This document shows positions 1-6,282 of a DNA stretch of 6,282 bases, piece by piece. Source of the stretch: an uncultured Actinomycetes bacterium (GTDB lineage Bacteria; Actinomycetota; Thermoleophilia; Miltoncostaeales; Miltoncostaeaceae). The translations under genes were made by a program, and so were the position numbers. The DNA is taken from positions 1-6,282 of the forward strand of contig CAIYRJ010000273.1 in NCBI GenBank assembly GCA_903928615.1. The letters are read 5' to 3'. Within the stretch, counting starts at the first letter, position 1. Every line of letters starts with the position of its first letter. A model generated the notes under the pieces. It searched no databases. It was not told the DNA's origin and saw nothing but the letters and a program-made list of their open reading frames with translations.

Positions 1-966
1 CAGGCGGGCGAGGCCGTCACGGCCACGGTGTCGCTGCCGCGCGGCGCGCGCAGGGGCTCGATGGCGGTGGTCACCACCCGCATGCGCCCGGGCGCGACGG
101 CCGTGCTCTACGACATGGACGACGCCGTGCGCGAGGTGGTGCAGCCGCTCGACGGCGTCGCCGGCCTCACCCAGGCGCGTGGCGCGCTGCGGCAGGAGCC
201 CTCGACCAGCGGCCTGTTCTCGCCAAACGACGACGCCGCCCTGGTGGGCAAGGTGACCGAGGAGGACCTCCGCGGCCTCGCGGCCGACGAGATCGCCGCG
301 GTGCTGCGCGATGAGATCGAGGCGGCCAGCAGCCACCTCGTGGCCTTCGACGAGCTCACGCCCTACGAGGCCGACCCGCGCGGGCCGGTGGTGAGGAACG
401 GCCGCATTCCGGCTCCCGACCCGTCGTCACCGGGCGCCCAGCTGGCCCAGGCGCTCATCTCGCTCGACACCCCGTCGCCCTACGGCGGCACATGGGCCAG
501 CCGCGTGCACGTGTACATCGCACCGGCCGTCACCTCGGCCATCGCGGCCGGTCGCGGGCCCGATCGCAACCTCGGGCGCGACGGCAAGGCGCGCTTCCGC
601 ACCTACCGCACCGTGATGACGGGCCTCGCGCGGGCCGGCGCCGTGTGGATCGAGGCCTACCACGGGCGCACGAGCCCGCTCACCTCGCTCACGGTCGCCG
701 AGTGGCGCACGGCGCCCGCGGCCTTCACCGCCGAGTACCAGCGCGCCGGTGGCGACCCGTCGAAGCTGCACCTGCTGCTCACCGGCCCCAACGCCTACCC
801 GGCGGGGGTGCTCCCGCCCTCCTGCGTGACGCCCATGCAGTGCCAGTGGGCGCTCGCGGAGTCGACGCCGGCAGGTCGCGCGATGCTCTCCAACGGGGTG
901 GGCGCGTACCGGCTCGGCTCGCACGCCCGTTCGTGGCTGGCCGAGTGGCAGCACCGCATGCCCTAA
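1..966 (+). CDS. Protein of unknown family, C-terminal part (5' end outside window)
   Basis: The frame is open from base 1 to the TAA at 964-966, giving 321 visible residues. A GTG at 28 could be called as a start, but the codons before it (QAGEAVTAT) read smoothly into what follows and no Shine-Dalgarno precedes it, so I treat the gene as 5'-truncated by the window. I do not recognise the family. The first 40 or so visible residues alternate hydrophobic and polar like a small beta domain (MAVVTTRMRPGATAVLYDMD). An acidic helical stretch follows at about residues 86-112. The longer C-terminal part, from about residue 145, looks like a mixed alpha/beta enzyme-like domain with RVHVYIAPAV (168-177), VWIEAYHG (215-222) and LHLLLTGPNAYPAG (256-269). 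The only two cysteines, C275 and C281, lie six residues apart and could form a disulfide, which would fit an exported protein, but the signal-peptide region is not visible. The gene ends 9 bases before an MMPL transporter on the same strand, so the two may be co-transcribed. A glycosidase-like fold is only a guess from the strand-end acidic residues. Confidence 0.82.
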   Translation, partial: QAGEAVTATVSLPRGARRGSMAVVTTRMRPGATAVLYDMDDAVREVVQPLDGVAGLTQARGALRQEPSTSGLFSPNDDAALVGKVTEEDLRGLAADEIAAVLRDEIEAASSHLVAFDELTPYEADPRGPVVRNGRIPAPDPSSPGAQLAQALISLDTPSPYGGTWASRVHVYIAPAVTSAIAAGRGPDRNLGRDGKARFRTYRTVMTGLARAGAVWIEAYHGRTSPLTSLTVAEWRTAPAAFTAEYQRAGGDPSKLHLLLTGPNAYPAGVLPPSCVTPMQCQWALAESTPAGRAMLSNGVGAYRLGSHARSWLAEWQHRMP

Positions 967-975
967 TCTGAGGGA

Positions 976-3105
976 GTGCTCGACCGCATAGCGCGCGTAT
1001 CGCACGCGCACCCAGTCCGGGTCATCATCACGTCGCTGCTCATTGCAGCCGCGGCACTGGCAATCGGCCTCACGCTCATCGGCAACCTGTCGGCGAGCGG
1101 CTTCAACGACCCGGACTCGAACTCCGTGCTGGCGCAGGAGGAGATCGTCGCCGCCACGGGCGCGTCGGCCGTGCCGTCGATGGTGGCCATCGTCGACCCC
1201 GGTGTGCCGATCGCCTCGCCCAAGGGGCAGGCCGAGGTCAACCGCGTCGCGAAGGTGATGAAGGACGACCCCGACGTCGCCCGCGTCGCCGGGCCGTCGC
1301 CGCAGTCGCCCAACCTCACCTCGAAGGACGGCTCCAAGGCCGCCGTGCTCGCCTACTTCGGCGACATCAACGAGGACGAGAGCCAGGCGGCCGCGCGGCG
1401 CCTGGACGACGAGCTCAGCAAGGTGCCCGGGGTGACGGTGGGCGGGGCGTGGACCGCCGCGGCCGAGACCAGCGCGATCGTGGGAGAAGACCTCCTGCGC
1501 GCCGAGCTCATCGCCTTCCCGCTGCTCTTCCTGGTGTCGCTCTGGGTGTTCCGGGGTCTGGTGGCCGCATTGCTGCCACCGCTCATGGGCGCCCTGGTGA
1601 TCTTCGGGGGGTTCTTCTTCCTCGGGGTGGGCAACGAGGCCTTCGGCATGTCGGTGTATGCCCTCAACCTCGTGACGGGCCTCGGGCTGGGCCTCGCCAT
1701 CGACTACAGCCTGCTCATGGTGTCGCGCTACCGCGAGGAGATCGCGGCGCATGGCGCCACGGCAACGGCCCTGGCCAACACGGTGCGCACCGCCGGGAAG
1801 AGCGTGGTGTACAGCGCGATAACCGTGGGAGCGGCGCTCGCGGCGCTGATGATCTTCCCCCAGAACTTCCTCTTCTCCATGGGCTTCGGGGGGCTGGTGG
1901 TGGCGCTCGTGGCGGCCGTCGTGGCCGTGGGGGTGCTGCCGGCGGTGATGGCCCTGCTCGGCATGCGCATCAACGCGCTGGCCCCGCGCAGGTGGCGCGC
2001 GCGCAGCGAGGCCGCCGACAAGGTGGAGGAGTCCGGCGGGTGGTACCGCCTCTCGCACTTCGTGATGCGTCGGCCCGTGGTGGTGGCGCTGGTGAGCGGC
2101 GGCTTCATGGTGCTGCTGGCGCTGCCGGCGTTCGGCGTGAAGTTCACGACCACCGATTCGAGCGTGCTGCCGCAGAGCGCCAACGCGCGCCAGGTGGACC
2201 AGATGCTCACGCAGGAGTTCCCGGGCGGCAACGGCACTCCGATCTTCCTCTCGGCCCGTGCGCCGGACACCCCGCAGGCATCGCGCCGCCTGCTCGAGGT
2301 GACCCGCGAGATCGACGCGCTGCCGGCCACCAGGAATGTCAGCCCGCCCCGGTTCGTGGGCGAGGGCACCTGGCAGATCGACGCCACCTCGAAGTACCGC
2401 GCGCTCGATGACCGCACGATCGACCTGGTGCAGGAGATCCAGGCCATCGACGACCCCTACCCGACCAGGGTCGGCGGGTTCACGGCGCTGTTCGTCGACC
2501 AGCGCAGCAGCCTCGGCGCGCACCTGCCCTGGGCGGCGCTCATCATCGTGGCCGTCACGATCGTGGCCCTGTTCCTGATGACGGGATCGGTGCTGCTGCC
2601 GATCAAGGCCGTGATCATGAACGTGCTCACGCTGGGCGCCACGCTCGGCGTGCTCGTGCTGATCTTCCAGGACGGCAACCTCGAGGGCTTCCTGCAGTAC
2701 GACAGCCAGGGGGCGGTGGACCTCACCCAGCCCATCCTCATCGGCGCGCTGGCCTTCGGCTTGTCCACCGATTACGCGGTGTTCCTGTTATCGCGCATCA
2801 AGGAGATACGCGACAACGGCGGCGGTGAGCGCGAATCGGTGGCCCTGGGCCTGCAGCGCACGGGGCGCGTGGTCACCGCGGCGGCGCTGCTGTTCTGCAT
2901 CGCCATGGGGGCGTTCGCCACCTCGCGCATCGTCATCATCAAGGAGCTCGGCATCGGTACGGCCGTGGCCGTGGCGCTCGATGCCACCATCGTGCGCGCG
3001 CTCCTCGTGCCGTCGCTCATGGCCCTCCTCGGCAAGTGGAACTGGTGGGCTCCGGGGCCGCTTCGCCGCCTGCATGCCCGCATCGGGGTGAGAGAGGGCG
3101 GCTAA
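976..3105 (+). CDS. MMPL-family (RND superfamily) membrane transporter
   Basis: A 709-residue integral membrane protein of the MMPL family, which exports lipids or other hydrophobic molecules across the cytoplasmic membrane using proton motive force. The layout is the classic duplicated one. TM1 (about 14-36) is followed by an extracytoplasmic domain (about 38-170) opening with the family-typical FNDPDSNS. TM2-6 follow (about 173-192, 195-217, 226-248, 277-295, 300-328), then a cytoplasmic linker. TM7 (about 367-387) leads to a second extracytoplasmic domain (about 390-515) and TM8-12 (about 517-536, 539-563, 585-606, 632-650, 660-686). Paired proton-relay motifs are intact: D243-Y244 in GLGLAIDYSLLMVSRYREE and D599-Y600 in GLSTDYAVFLLSRIKE, matching the Asp-Tyr pairs known from MmpL3. 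The C-terminus (KWNWWAPGPLRRLHARIG) is typical, so the gene is complete. I chose the GTG at 976 because it leaves a normal short N-terminus before TM1 and no other plausible start exists before TM1. The purine-rich GAGGGA at 970-975 touches the start codon, too close for a standard Shine-Dalgarno. The substrate cannot be told from sequence. Confidence 0.95.
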   Translation: MLDRIARVSHAHPVRVIITSLLIAAAALAIGLTLIGNLSASGFNDPDSNSVLAQEEIVAATGASAVPSMVAIVDPGVPIASPKGQAEVNRVAKVMKDDPDVARVAGPSPQSPNLTSKDGSKAAVLAYFGDINEDESQAAARRLDDELSKVPGVTVGGAWTAAAETSAIVGEDLLRAELIAFPLLFLVSLWVFRGLVAALLPPLMGALVIFGGFFFLGVGNEAFGMSVYALNLVTGLGLGLAIDYSLLMVSRYREEIAAHGATATALANTVRTAGKSVVYSAITVGAALAALMIFPQNFLFSMGFGGLVVALVAAVVAVGVLPAVMALLGMRINALAPRRWRARSEAADKVEESGGWYRLSHFVMRRPVVVALVSGGFMVLLALPAFGVKFTTTDSSVLPQSANARQVDQMLTQEFPGGNGTPIFLSARAPDTPQASRRLLEVTREIDALPATRNVSPPRFVGEGTWQIDATSKYRALDDRTIDLVQEIQAIDDPYPTRVGGFTALFVDQRSSLGAHLPWAALIIVAVTIVALFLMTGSVLLPIKAVIMNVLTLGATLGVLVLIFQDGNLEGFLQYDSQGAVDLTQPILIGALAFGLSTDYAVFLLSRIKEIRDNGGGERESVALGLQRTGRVVTAAALLFCIAMGAFATSRIVIIKELGIGTAVAVALDATIVRALLVPSLMALLGKWNWWAPGPLRRLHARIGVREGG

Positions 3106-3156
3106 GTCGCTATTGTCCCGCGTCGGTCCGGACCAGACGTCGGAGGATTCACCCAG
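3106..3156 (+). promoter_or_regulatory. L25 leader with possible -10 element and small palindrome
   Basis: This 51-base gap is the only sizeable intergenic stretch in the window. TATTGT at 3111-3116 fits the loose actinobacterial -10 pattern TAnnnT and would place a transcript start near 3123, giving a leader of about 34 bases. I see no convincing -35 hexamer about 17 bases upstream, so the promoter call is weak. GGTCCGGACC at 3125-3134 is a perfect 10-bp palindrome. With flanking CGTC (3121-3124) and GACG (3136-3139) it extends to a longer imperfect one with a single extra A at 3135. As RNA it could fold into a short hairpin with a CCGG loop, just before the Shine-Dalgarno. It has no T-run after it, so it is not an intrinsic terminator for the MMPL gene. 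Whether it is an operator, a leader hairpin or chance in GC-rich DNA is open. Confidence 0.3.
3142..3146 (+). promoter_or_regulatory. Shine-Dalgarno of the L25 gene
   Basis: GGAGG lies 10 bases before the ATG at 3157. It is the strongest ribosome binding site in the window and fixes the L25 start. L25 is also the only gene here with a visible ATG start. Confidence 0.75.
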
Positions 3157-3831
3157 ATGGCGCAGCATGTTCCCCTTTCCGTCAGCACGCGCGAGGCGCG
3201 CGGCACCGCCAAGACGCGGCGCCTGCGCAAGGCGGGCCGGGTCCCGGGCGTGCTCTACCAGCCCGGCGGCGACTCGCTGGCCTTCGACGCCGACGAGTAC
3301 GAGGTGCGCCGCCTCATCCGCCGGGGCGGCATCCGCTCCGCGGTGGTGGACCTGACGATCGACTCCGACGCCCCGCGCACCGTGCTGTTCAAGCAGTGGG
3401 ACAGCGACCCCGTGCGCGACGAGATCATCCACCTCGACCTGCAGGAAGTGGACCTCACCATCGAGGTGGAGGCCGACGTGCCGGTGATCCTCGTGGGCAC
3501 CGCCGCCGGCGTGCGCGAGGGCGGCATCCTCGACCAGACCAGCCTCACGGTGCGCGTGCGTGCCCTGCCGGACGCCCTGCCGCGCTCCATCGAGTTCGAC
3601 ATCAGCGAGGTCGGGCTCGGGGAGTCCGTGCATGCGGGCGACCTCGTGGCCCCCGCGGGCTGCGCAATCGTCACCGAGGCCGAGTACGGCATCGCGTCGG
3701 TCATGGTCACGCGCGCCGCGCTGGCCGCCGACGAGGAGGGGCTCGGCGAGGGCGCCGAGGGAGCCGAGGGTGGCGAGGGCGAGGCCCCGGCATCCGAGGG
3801 CGATTCCTCCGCGGAGTCCGAGGGCGAGTAG
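3157..3831 (+). CDS. rplY: 50S ribosomal protein L25, long CTC/TL5 type
   Basis: A 224-residue L25 of the general-stress/CTC type, which binds 5S rRNA in the central protuberance of the 50S subunit. The N-terminal 5S-binding beta domain spans about 1-95 and carries the family signature around residues 14-34 (ARGTAKTRRLRKAGRVPGVLY). It ends in the typical HLDLQEVD at 92-99. The C-terminal TL5/CTC beta domain spans about 100-186 and shows PVILVGTAAGVREGGILDQ and LPDALPRSIEFDIS, both characteristic. Residues 191-224 form a low-complexity acidic tail of Glu, Gly, Ala and Ser with no Lys or Arg, which is common in actinobacterial L25 and probably disordered. Length fits the two-domain form, not the short E. 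coli form of about 94 residues. The ATG follows a good GGAGG. The stop is 6 bases before pth, so the two genes are almost certainly in one operon, as in the ctc-pth arrangement of Bacillus and many actinobacteria. Confidence 0.96.
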   Translation: MAQHVPLSVSTREARGTAKTRRLRKAGRVPGVLYQPGGDSLAFDADEYEVRRLIRRGGIRSAVVDLTIDSDAPRTVLFKQWDSDPVRDEIIHLDLQEVDLTIEVEADVPVILVGTAAGVREGGILDQTSLTVRVRALPDALPRSIEFDISEVGLGESVHAGDLVAPAGCAIVTEAEYGIASVMVTRAALAADEEGLGEGAEGAEGGEGEAPASEGDSSAESEGE

Positions 3832-3837
3832 CGGCCC

Positions 3838-4557
3838 GTGGCGGACGCGGCAGCCGAGGCGCCGCCGGTCCGCCTGGTGGTCGGCCTGGGGAACCCGGGC
3901 CCGCGGTACGCCCGCACCCGGCACAACGCCGGGCAGCGGGTGGTGGAGATGCTGGCCGCGCGCCTCGGCGCGGGTCGCTTCGCCGCGCGCTACGCCGGCC
4001 AGTTCGCAGAGGCGCGCGGCCCGGTCGGCCCCCTGGGCCTGCTGATTCCCACCACCTACATGAACGAGTCGGGCTCGTCCGTGGGCCCGGCCGCGGGCAC
4101 CCTGCACGCCGCGCCCGATCAGGTGCTGGTGGTGCACGACGACATCGACCTCCCCTTCGGCGAGGTGCGGGGCAAGGCCGGGGGCGGGCACGGCGGCCAC
4201 AACGGGCTGCGATCGATCGCCCAGGGCCTTGGTGGCCCCGGCTTCCTGCGGGTGCGCATCGGCGTGGGCCGACCGGGCCCGGGCTTCCACGGCGACGAGG
4301 CCGACTGGGTGCTGCGGCCCTTCGATGAGCCCGGGGACCAGGTGGATGCCCTCCTCGCGCGCGGCCTCGAGATGACCGAGGCCGTGCTCGCGGACGGCAT
4401 GGCTGCCGCCATCGCGCGCTTCCACGCGAAGCCACCGGGCGAGCGCGCGAAGGCCAGGGCGGAGCGGAGGGCGGAGGCGCGGCAGGAGGGTGACAGTCAC
4501 CACGACCCCGGTGACAGTCACCCTTCCGGTGACAGTCACCCCCCGGAGCCCTCGTGA
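3838..4557 (+). CDS. pth: Peptidyl-tRNA hydrolase with extended C-terminal tail
   Basis: A cytoplasmic esterase that cleaves peptidyl-tRNA released by stalled or aborting ribosomes, recycling the tRNA. The conserved core spans about residues 11-197. It begins VRLVVGLGNPGPRYARTRHNAG and contains PTTYMNESG, VVHDDIDLPFGEVR and GGGHGGHNGLRSI. By comparison with the E. coli enzyme, the catalytic histidine is H29 (E. coli H20), with N19 (N10), N76 (N68), D101 (D93) and N122 (N114) all present, so it should be active. The GTG at 3838 is preferred because the next in-frame GTG would remove the first beta strand. No strong Shine-Dalgarno precedes it, and coupling to L25 termination 6 bases upstream is likely. 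At 239 residues it is about 45 longer than E. coli Pth. The excess is a basic stretch (about 200-216, KPPGERAKARAERRAEARQ is its neighbourhood) followed by three G-D-S-H units encoded by exact DNA repeats. The TGA overlaps the mfd start. Confidence 0.96.
   Translation: MADAAAEAPPVRLVVGLGNPGPRYARTRHNAGQRVVEMLAARLGAGRFAARYAGQFAEARGPVGPLGLLIPTTYMNESGSSVGPAAGTLHAAPDQVLVVHDDIDLPFGEVRGKAGGGHGGHNGLRSIAQGLGGPGFLRVRIGVGRPGPGFHGDEADWVLRPFDEPGDQVDALLARGLEMTEAVLADGMAAAIARFHAKPPGERAKARAERRAEARQEGDSHHDPGDSHPSGDSHPPEPS
4489..4540 (+). repeat. Three exact copies of 13-bp near-palindrome GGTGACAGTCACC
   Basis: Copies lie at 4489-4501, 4510-4522 and 4528-4540, separated by unrelated spacers of 8 and 5 bases. 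Each is a perfect inverted repeat, GGTGAC and GTCACC, around a central A. Centre spacings are 21 and 18 bases, so all three stay in the pth frame and read Gly-Asp-Ser-His at residues 218-221, 225-228 and 231-234. All three serines use AGT, a codon I find in no other gene of the window, where TCG, TCC and AGC dominate. Because each copy is nearly self-complementary, neighbouring copies in RNA can pair into a 13-bp stem with one A-A mismatch, loop 8 or 5. The last copy ends 13 bases before the mfd start. The role is unknown: candidates are a protein-binding array, an RNA hairpin affecting mfd translation or mRNA stability, or a dispersed genomic palindrome that landed in a tolerant tail. Confidence 0.9.
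4545..4548 (+). promoter_or_regulatory. Shine-Dalgarno of mfd
   Basis: GGAG lies 5 bases before the GTG at 4554, inside the pth coding sequence. It supports the overlapping GTGA start. It begins only 4 bases after the third palindromic copy, so a hairpin formed by copies 2 and 3 would sit right against it. Confidence 0.6.
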
Positions 4558-6282
4558 GCGCGCATCCCATCGACCGGCTCGTGCTGGAGTCGCCCGAGGT
4601 GTCGGAGGCCGCTGACCGACTGCTGGCCGGGCACCCGGCCGGGGAGGTGCGGGTGGGGCGTCCGGCGTGGCCCGTGGTGATGGCGGCCATCGCGCGCCGG
4701 GCCGGTCATCCGCTGCTGCTGGTGTCCGCGCGTGACGAGGAGGCCCGCGACCTCGCGGCCGACCTGCAGGCGCTGCTCGGCGATGATCGCGTGGCGCTCT
4801 GGCCCTCGCGGGGCGCCGTGGCCGGCGGCGCAGTGGGCATCTCGCCGCACCTCACCGGCCAGCGCGCCCGCGCAGCGGGCCTCATGGGCGCGCCGGGCCA
4901 CGTGGTGGTGGCCTCGCTGCCGGCGCTCGCAGAGCGCATTCCCGCCGCGTCGGCCCGAGCGGGGCTGCTCTCGGTGGAACGCGGCGAGAGGGTGGATCAG
5001 GACGCCCTCGTCGATCGGCTGTCCGCCATGGGCTACGAGCGCGTGCCCCAGGTGGAGGAGCGCGGGGAGATGGCGGTGCGCGGCGGCCTGCTCGACGTCT
5101 ATCCCTCCACTGCCGATGGACCCGTGCGCATCGACTGGTTCGGCGATGAGGTGGAGTCCATCCGCGCCTTCTCGCCCTTCACCCAGAAGACCATCCGCCC
5201 GCTCGAGCGGGTGGAGGTATGGGCCGCCGCCGAGGATCCCGAGGCGCCCCTGGCTGATCCGCTTGACGATCCCGGCCCGGGCGAGGCGCGCATCGTGCGC
5301 CTCGGCGCGGCCGACTACGGGCGCTCCATGCGCGACGCCGTTGAGCGCTTCGAGGAGGAGGCCGCCGCCGGCGCGCTGGCCGACATGGACGCGCTGGTGG
5401 CCCGGCTGGACGGCGAGGCCGTGCTCGACCTCGTGGTGCCCGCGGGCTCCGACGATGCCGCCTTCGATGCGCTGGAGGCGCGCTTCCCGACGCGCGGCAT
5501 GGCGGAGGCCGAGAGCGAGATGAACCGCCTGTCGTCGGGCACCAGCCGCCTCGTGGTGTGCTTCGCGCGGCGCGGCGACATGGAGCGCACGCAGGGCCTG
5601 CTGTCGTCGGTGAAGCCCATCACGCTCGAGCCCGACGGCCGGGTACCGGGCCCGGGCACCGTGGCGTTCACGCAGGTGCCGCTGCGCTCCGGCTTCATCT
5701 CGCGGCGCCTCGGCCTCGCCGTGGTGCCGGACGGCGCGCTGATCCGCCGCCGCCGCCCCGCGGCGCGGGCGCCGCTCACGGCCGGCCGGCGCATCCAGTC
5801 GTTCCTCGACCTGCGCGTGGGTGACTATGTGGTGCACGAGGACCACGGCATCGGCAGGCTCGAGGGCTTCGAGACCCGCACCGTCGCGAACGTGACCCGC
5901 GACTACCTGGCGCTGGTGTTCGCGGGCGAGGACCGCCTGTACGTGCCGCACGACCACCTCGACAAGGTGTCGCGGTACGTCGGGGCCGATGGCGGTGAGC
6001 CGCCCCTCTCGAAGCTCGGCGGCAAGTCGTGGGCCACCATGAAGGCCCGCGCCCGGGAGTCGGTGCGCGAGCTCGCCGGCGAGCTGATCACGCTCTATGA
6101 GGCGCGCGGGCGGGCAGAGGGCTTCGCGTTCCCGGCCGACGACGAGCTCGCCCGCGAGCTCGAGCGCCGGTTCCCCTTCCGCGAGACGGCCGACCAGCAG
6201 CGTGCCATCGACGAGGTGACCGACGACATGGAGCGCCCCACGCCCATGGACCGGCTGGTGTGCGGCGACGTGGGCTTCGGCA
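4554..6282 (+). CDS. mfd: Transcription-repair coupling factor Mfd, N-terminal half (3' end outside window)
   Basis: Mfd is an ATP-driven DNA translocase that pushes stalled RNA polymerase off damaged DNA and recruits UvrA for nucleotide excision repair. The frame is open from the GTG at 4554 to the window end, 576 codons. Residues about 1-350 are the UvrB-like region (domains 1a/2/1b), including AVRGGLLDVYP (174-184) and IDWFGDEVESIRAFSPFTQ (193-211). As is usual for Mfd, this region has no working Walker A of its own. The CarD-like RNA polymerase interaction domain is at about 415-478, with VGDYVVHEDHGIGRLEGF (422-439) and DRLYVPHDHLDKVSRYVG (460-477). The relay-helix segment KSWATMKARARESVRELAGE (491-510) follows. 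The translocase domain begins at about 538 with FPFRETADQQRAIDEV and runs to MDRLVCGDVGFG, where the window cuts the Walker A motif just before the expected GKT lysine. Full Mfd is about 1100-1200 residues, so roughly half is visible. The GTG overlaps the pth TGA (GTGA) and has GGAG 5 bases upstream, so translational coupling is likely. No internal stop or frameshift is seen. Confidence 0.97.
   Translation, partial: MSAHPIDRLVLESPEVSEAADRLLAGHPAGEVRVGRPAWPVVMAAIARRAGHPLLLVSARDEEARDLAADLQALLGDDRVALWPSRGAVAGGAVGISPHLTGQRARAAGLMGAPGHVVVASLPALAERIPAASARAGLLSVERGERVDQDALVDRLSAMGYERVPQVEERGEMAVRGGLLDVYPSTADGPVRIDWFGDEVESIRAFSPFTQKTIRPLERVEVWAAAEDPEAPLADPLDDPGPGEARIVRLGAADYGRSMRDAVERFEEEAAAGALADMDALVARLDGEAVLDLVVPAGSDDAAFDALEARFPTRGMAEAESEMNRLSSGTSRLVVCFARRGDMERTQGLLSSVKPITLEPDGRVPGPGTVAFTQVPLRSGFISRRLGLAVVPDGALIRRRRPAARAPLTAGRRIQSFLDLRVGDYVVHEDHGIGRLEGFETRTVANVTRDYLALVFAGEDRLYVPHDHLDKVSRYVGADGGEPPLSKLGGKSWATMKARARESVRELAGELITLYEARGRAEGFAFPADDELARELERRFPFRETADQQRAIDEVTDDMERPTPMDRLVCGDVGFG

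Noticed and set aside
28..30. GTG as the start of the first gene
   Set aside because: The frame stays open to base 1, the preceding residues read naturally into the protein, and no ribosome binding site lies before it. The real start is most likely upstream of the window.
427..2523. Long open reading frame on the - strand (698 codons)
   Set aside because: It lies wholly antisense to the unknown gene and the MMPL gene. Its product is rich in Arg, His, Gly and Ala with no domain, as expected when the complement of GC-rich codons lacks stops.
3719..3831. GAG/GGC-rich end of rplY as a functional DNA repeat
   Set aside because: It is irregular low-complexity sequence that encodes the acidic tail common in this protein family, so codon bias for Glu, Gly and Ala explains it.
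3036..4328. Long + strand open reading frame across rplY and pth in another frame
   Set aside because: Its product is Arg/Gly/Ala/Pro-rich, and it crosses three well-supported genes out of frame.
2788..4539. Long open reading frame on the - strand (583 codons)
   Set aside because: It is antisense to the MMPL end, rplY and pth, all of which are clear genes. Its translation is low-complexity His/Arg/Ala sequence without recognisable motifs.
4489..4540. Triple repeat as a CRISPR array or intrinsic terminator
   Set aside because: Spacers of 8 and 5 bases are far too short for CRISPR and the units are only 13 bp. There is no T-run, and the repeats sit inside pth with mfd starting immediately after.
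4536..5957. Long open reading frame on the - strand opposite mfd
   Set aside because: It is a composition shadow of the unmistakable mfd coding sequence and shows no family motifs.
6268..6282. mfd as a truncated pseudogene
   Set aside because: The frame is intact to the last base and stops only because the window ends in the middle of the Walker A motif.

Overview
The window is strongly GC-rich. Nearly every codon in its genes ends in G or C, and three of the four visible gene starts are GTG (MMPL, pth, mfd). With the rplY(CTC type)-pth-mfd order and a full-length MMPL exporter, this points to a high-GC actinobacterium, possibly of the deep-branching Thermoleophilia type. That placement is an inference from composition, gene order and protein style; no rRNA or other decisive marker is present.

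Layout: five genes lie on the + strand, packed almost end to end. (1) Bases 1-966 hold the 3' part of a protein of unknown family whose start is outside the window. (2) Bases 976-3105 encode a complete 709-residue MMPL/RND-superfamily membrane transporter. (3) Bases 3157-3831 encode ribosomal protein L25 of the long CTC type with an acidic tail. (4) Bases 3838-4557 encode peptidyl-tRNA hydrolase with an unusual C-terminal tail. (5) Bases 4554-6282 hold the first 576 codons of the transcription-repair coupling factor Mfd, cut by the window edge inside its Walker A motif. The only intergenic gap above 10 bases is the 51-base L25 leader (3106-3156), which has a good Shine-Dalgarno and a small palindrome. 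No stretch over 300 bases lacks a gene, and no tRNA, rRNA, insertion sequence or CRISPR array was seen.

How the genes work together: L25, Pth and Mfd form a housekeeping cluster. L25 binds 5S rRNA in the large subunit, Pth recycles peptidyl-tRNAs dropped by ribosomes, and Mfd removes stalled RNA polymerase and recruits excision repair. Pth and Mfd overlap by a GTGA junction and are probably translationally coupled. The MMPL gene and the unknown upstream gene are a separate, probably envelope-related pair on the same strand.

The most distinctive signal is three exact copies of the 13-bp near-palindrome GGTGACAGTCACC in the last 70 bases of pth, directly before the mfd start. They use AGT serine codons that I find nowhere else in the window's genes, which suggests the DNA or RNA sequence rather than the peptide is what matters. 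Apart from this and the unassigned first gene, the window looks like ordinary core chromosome; I see no new multi-gene system.
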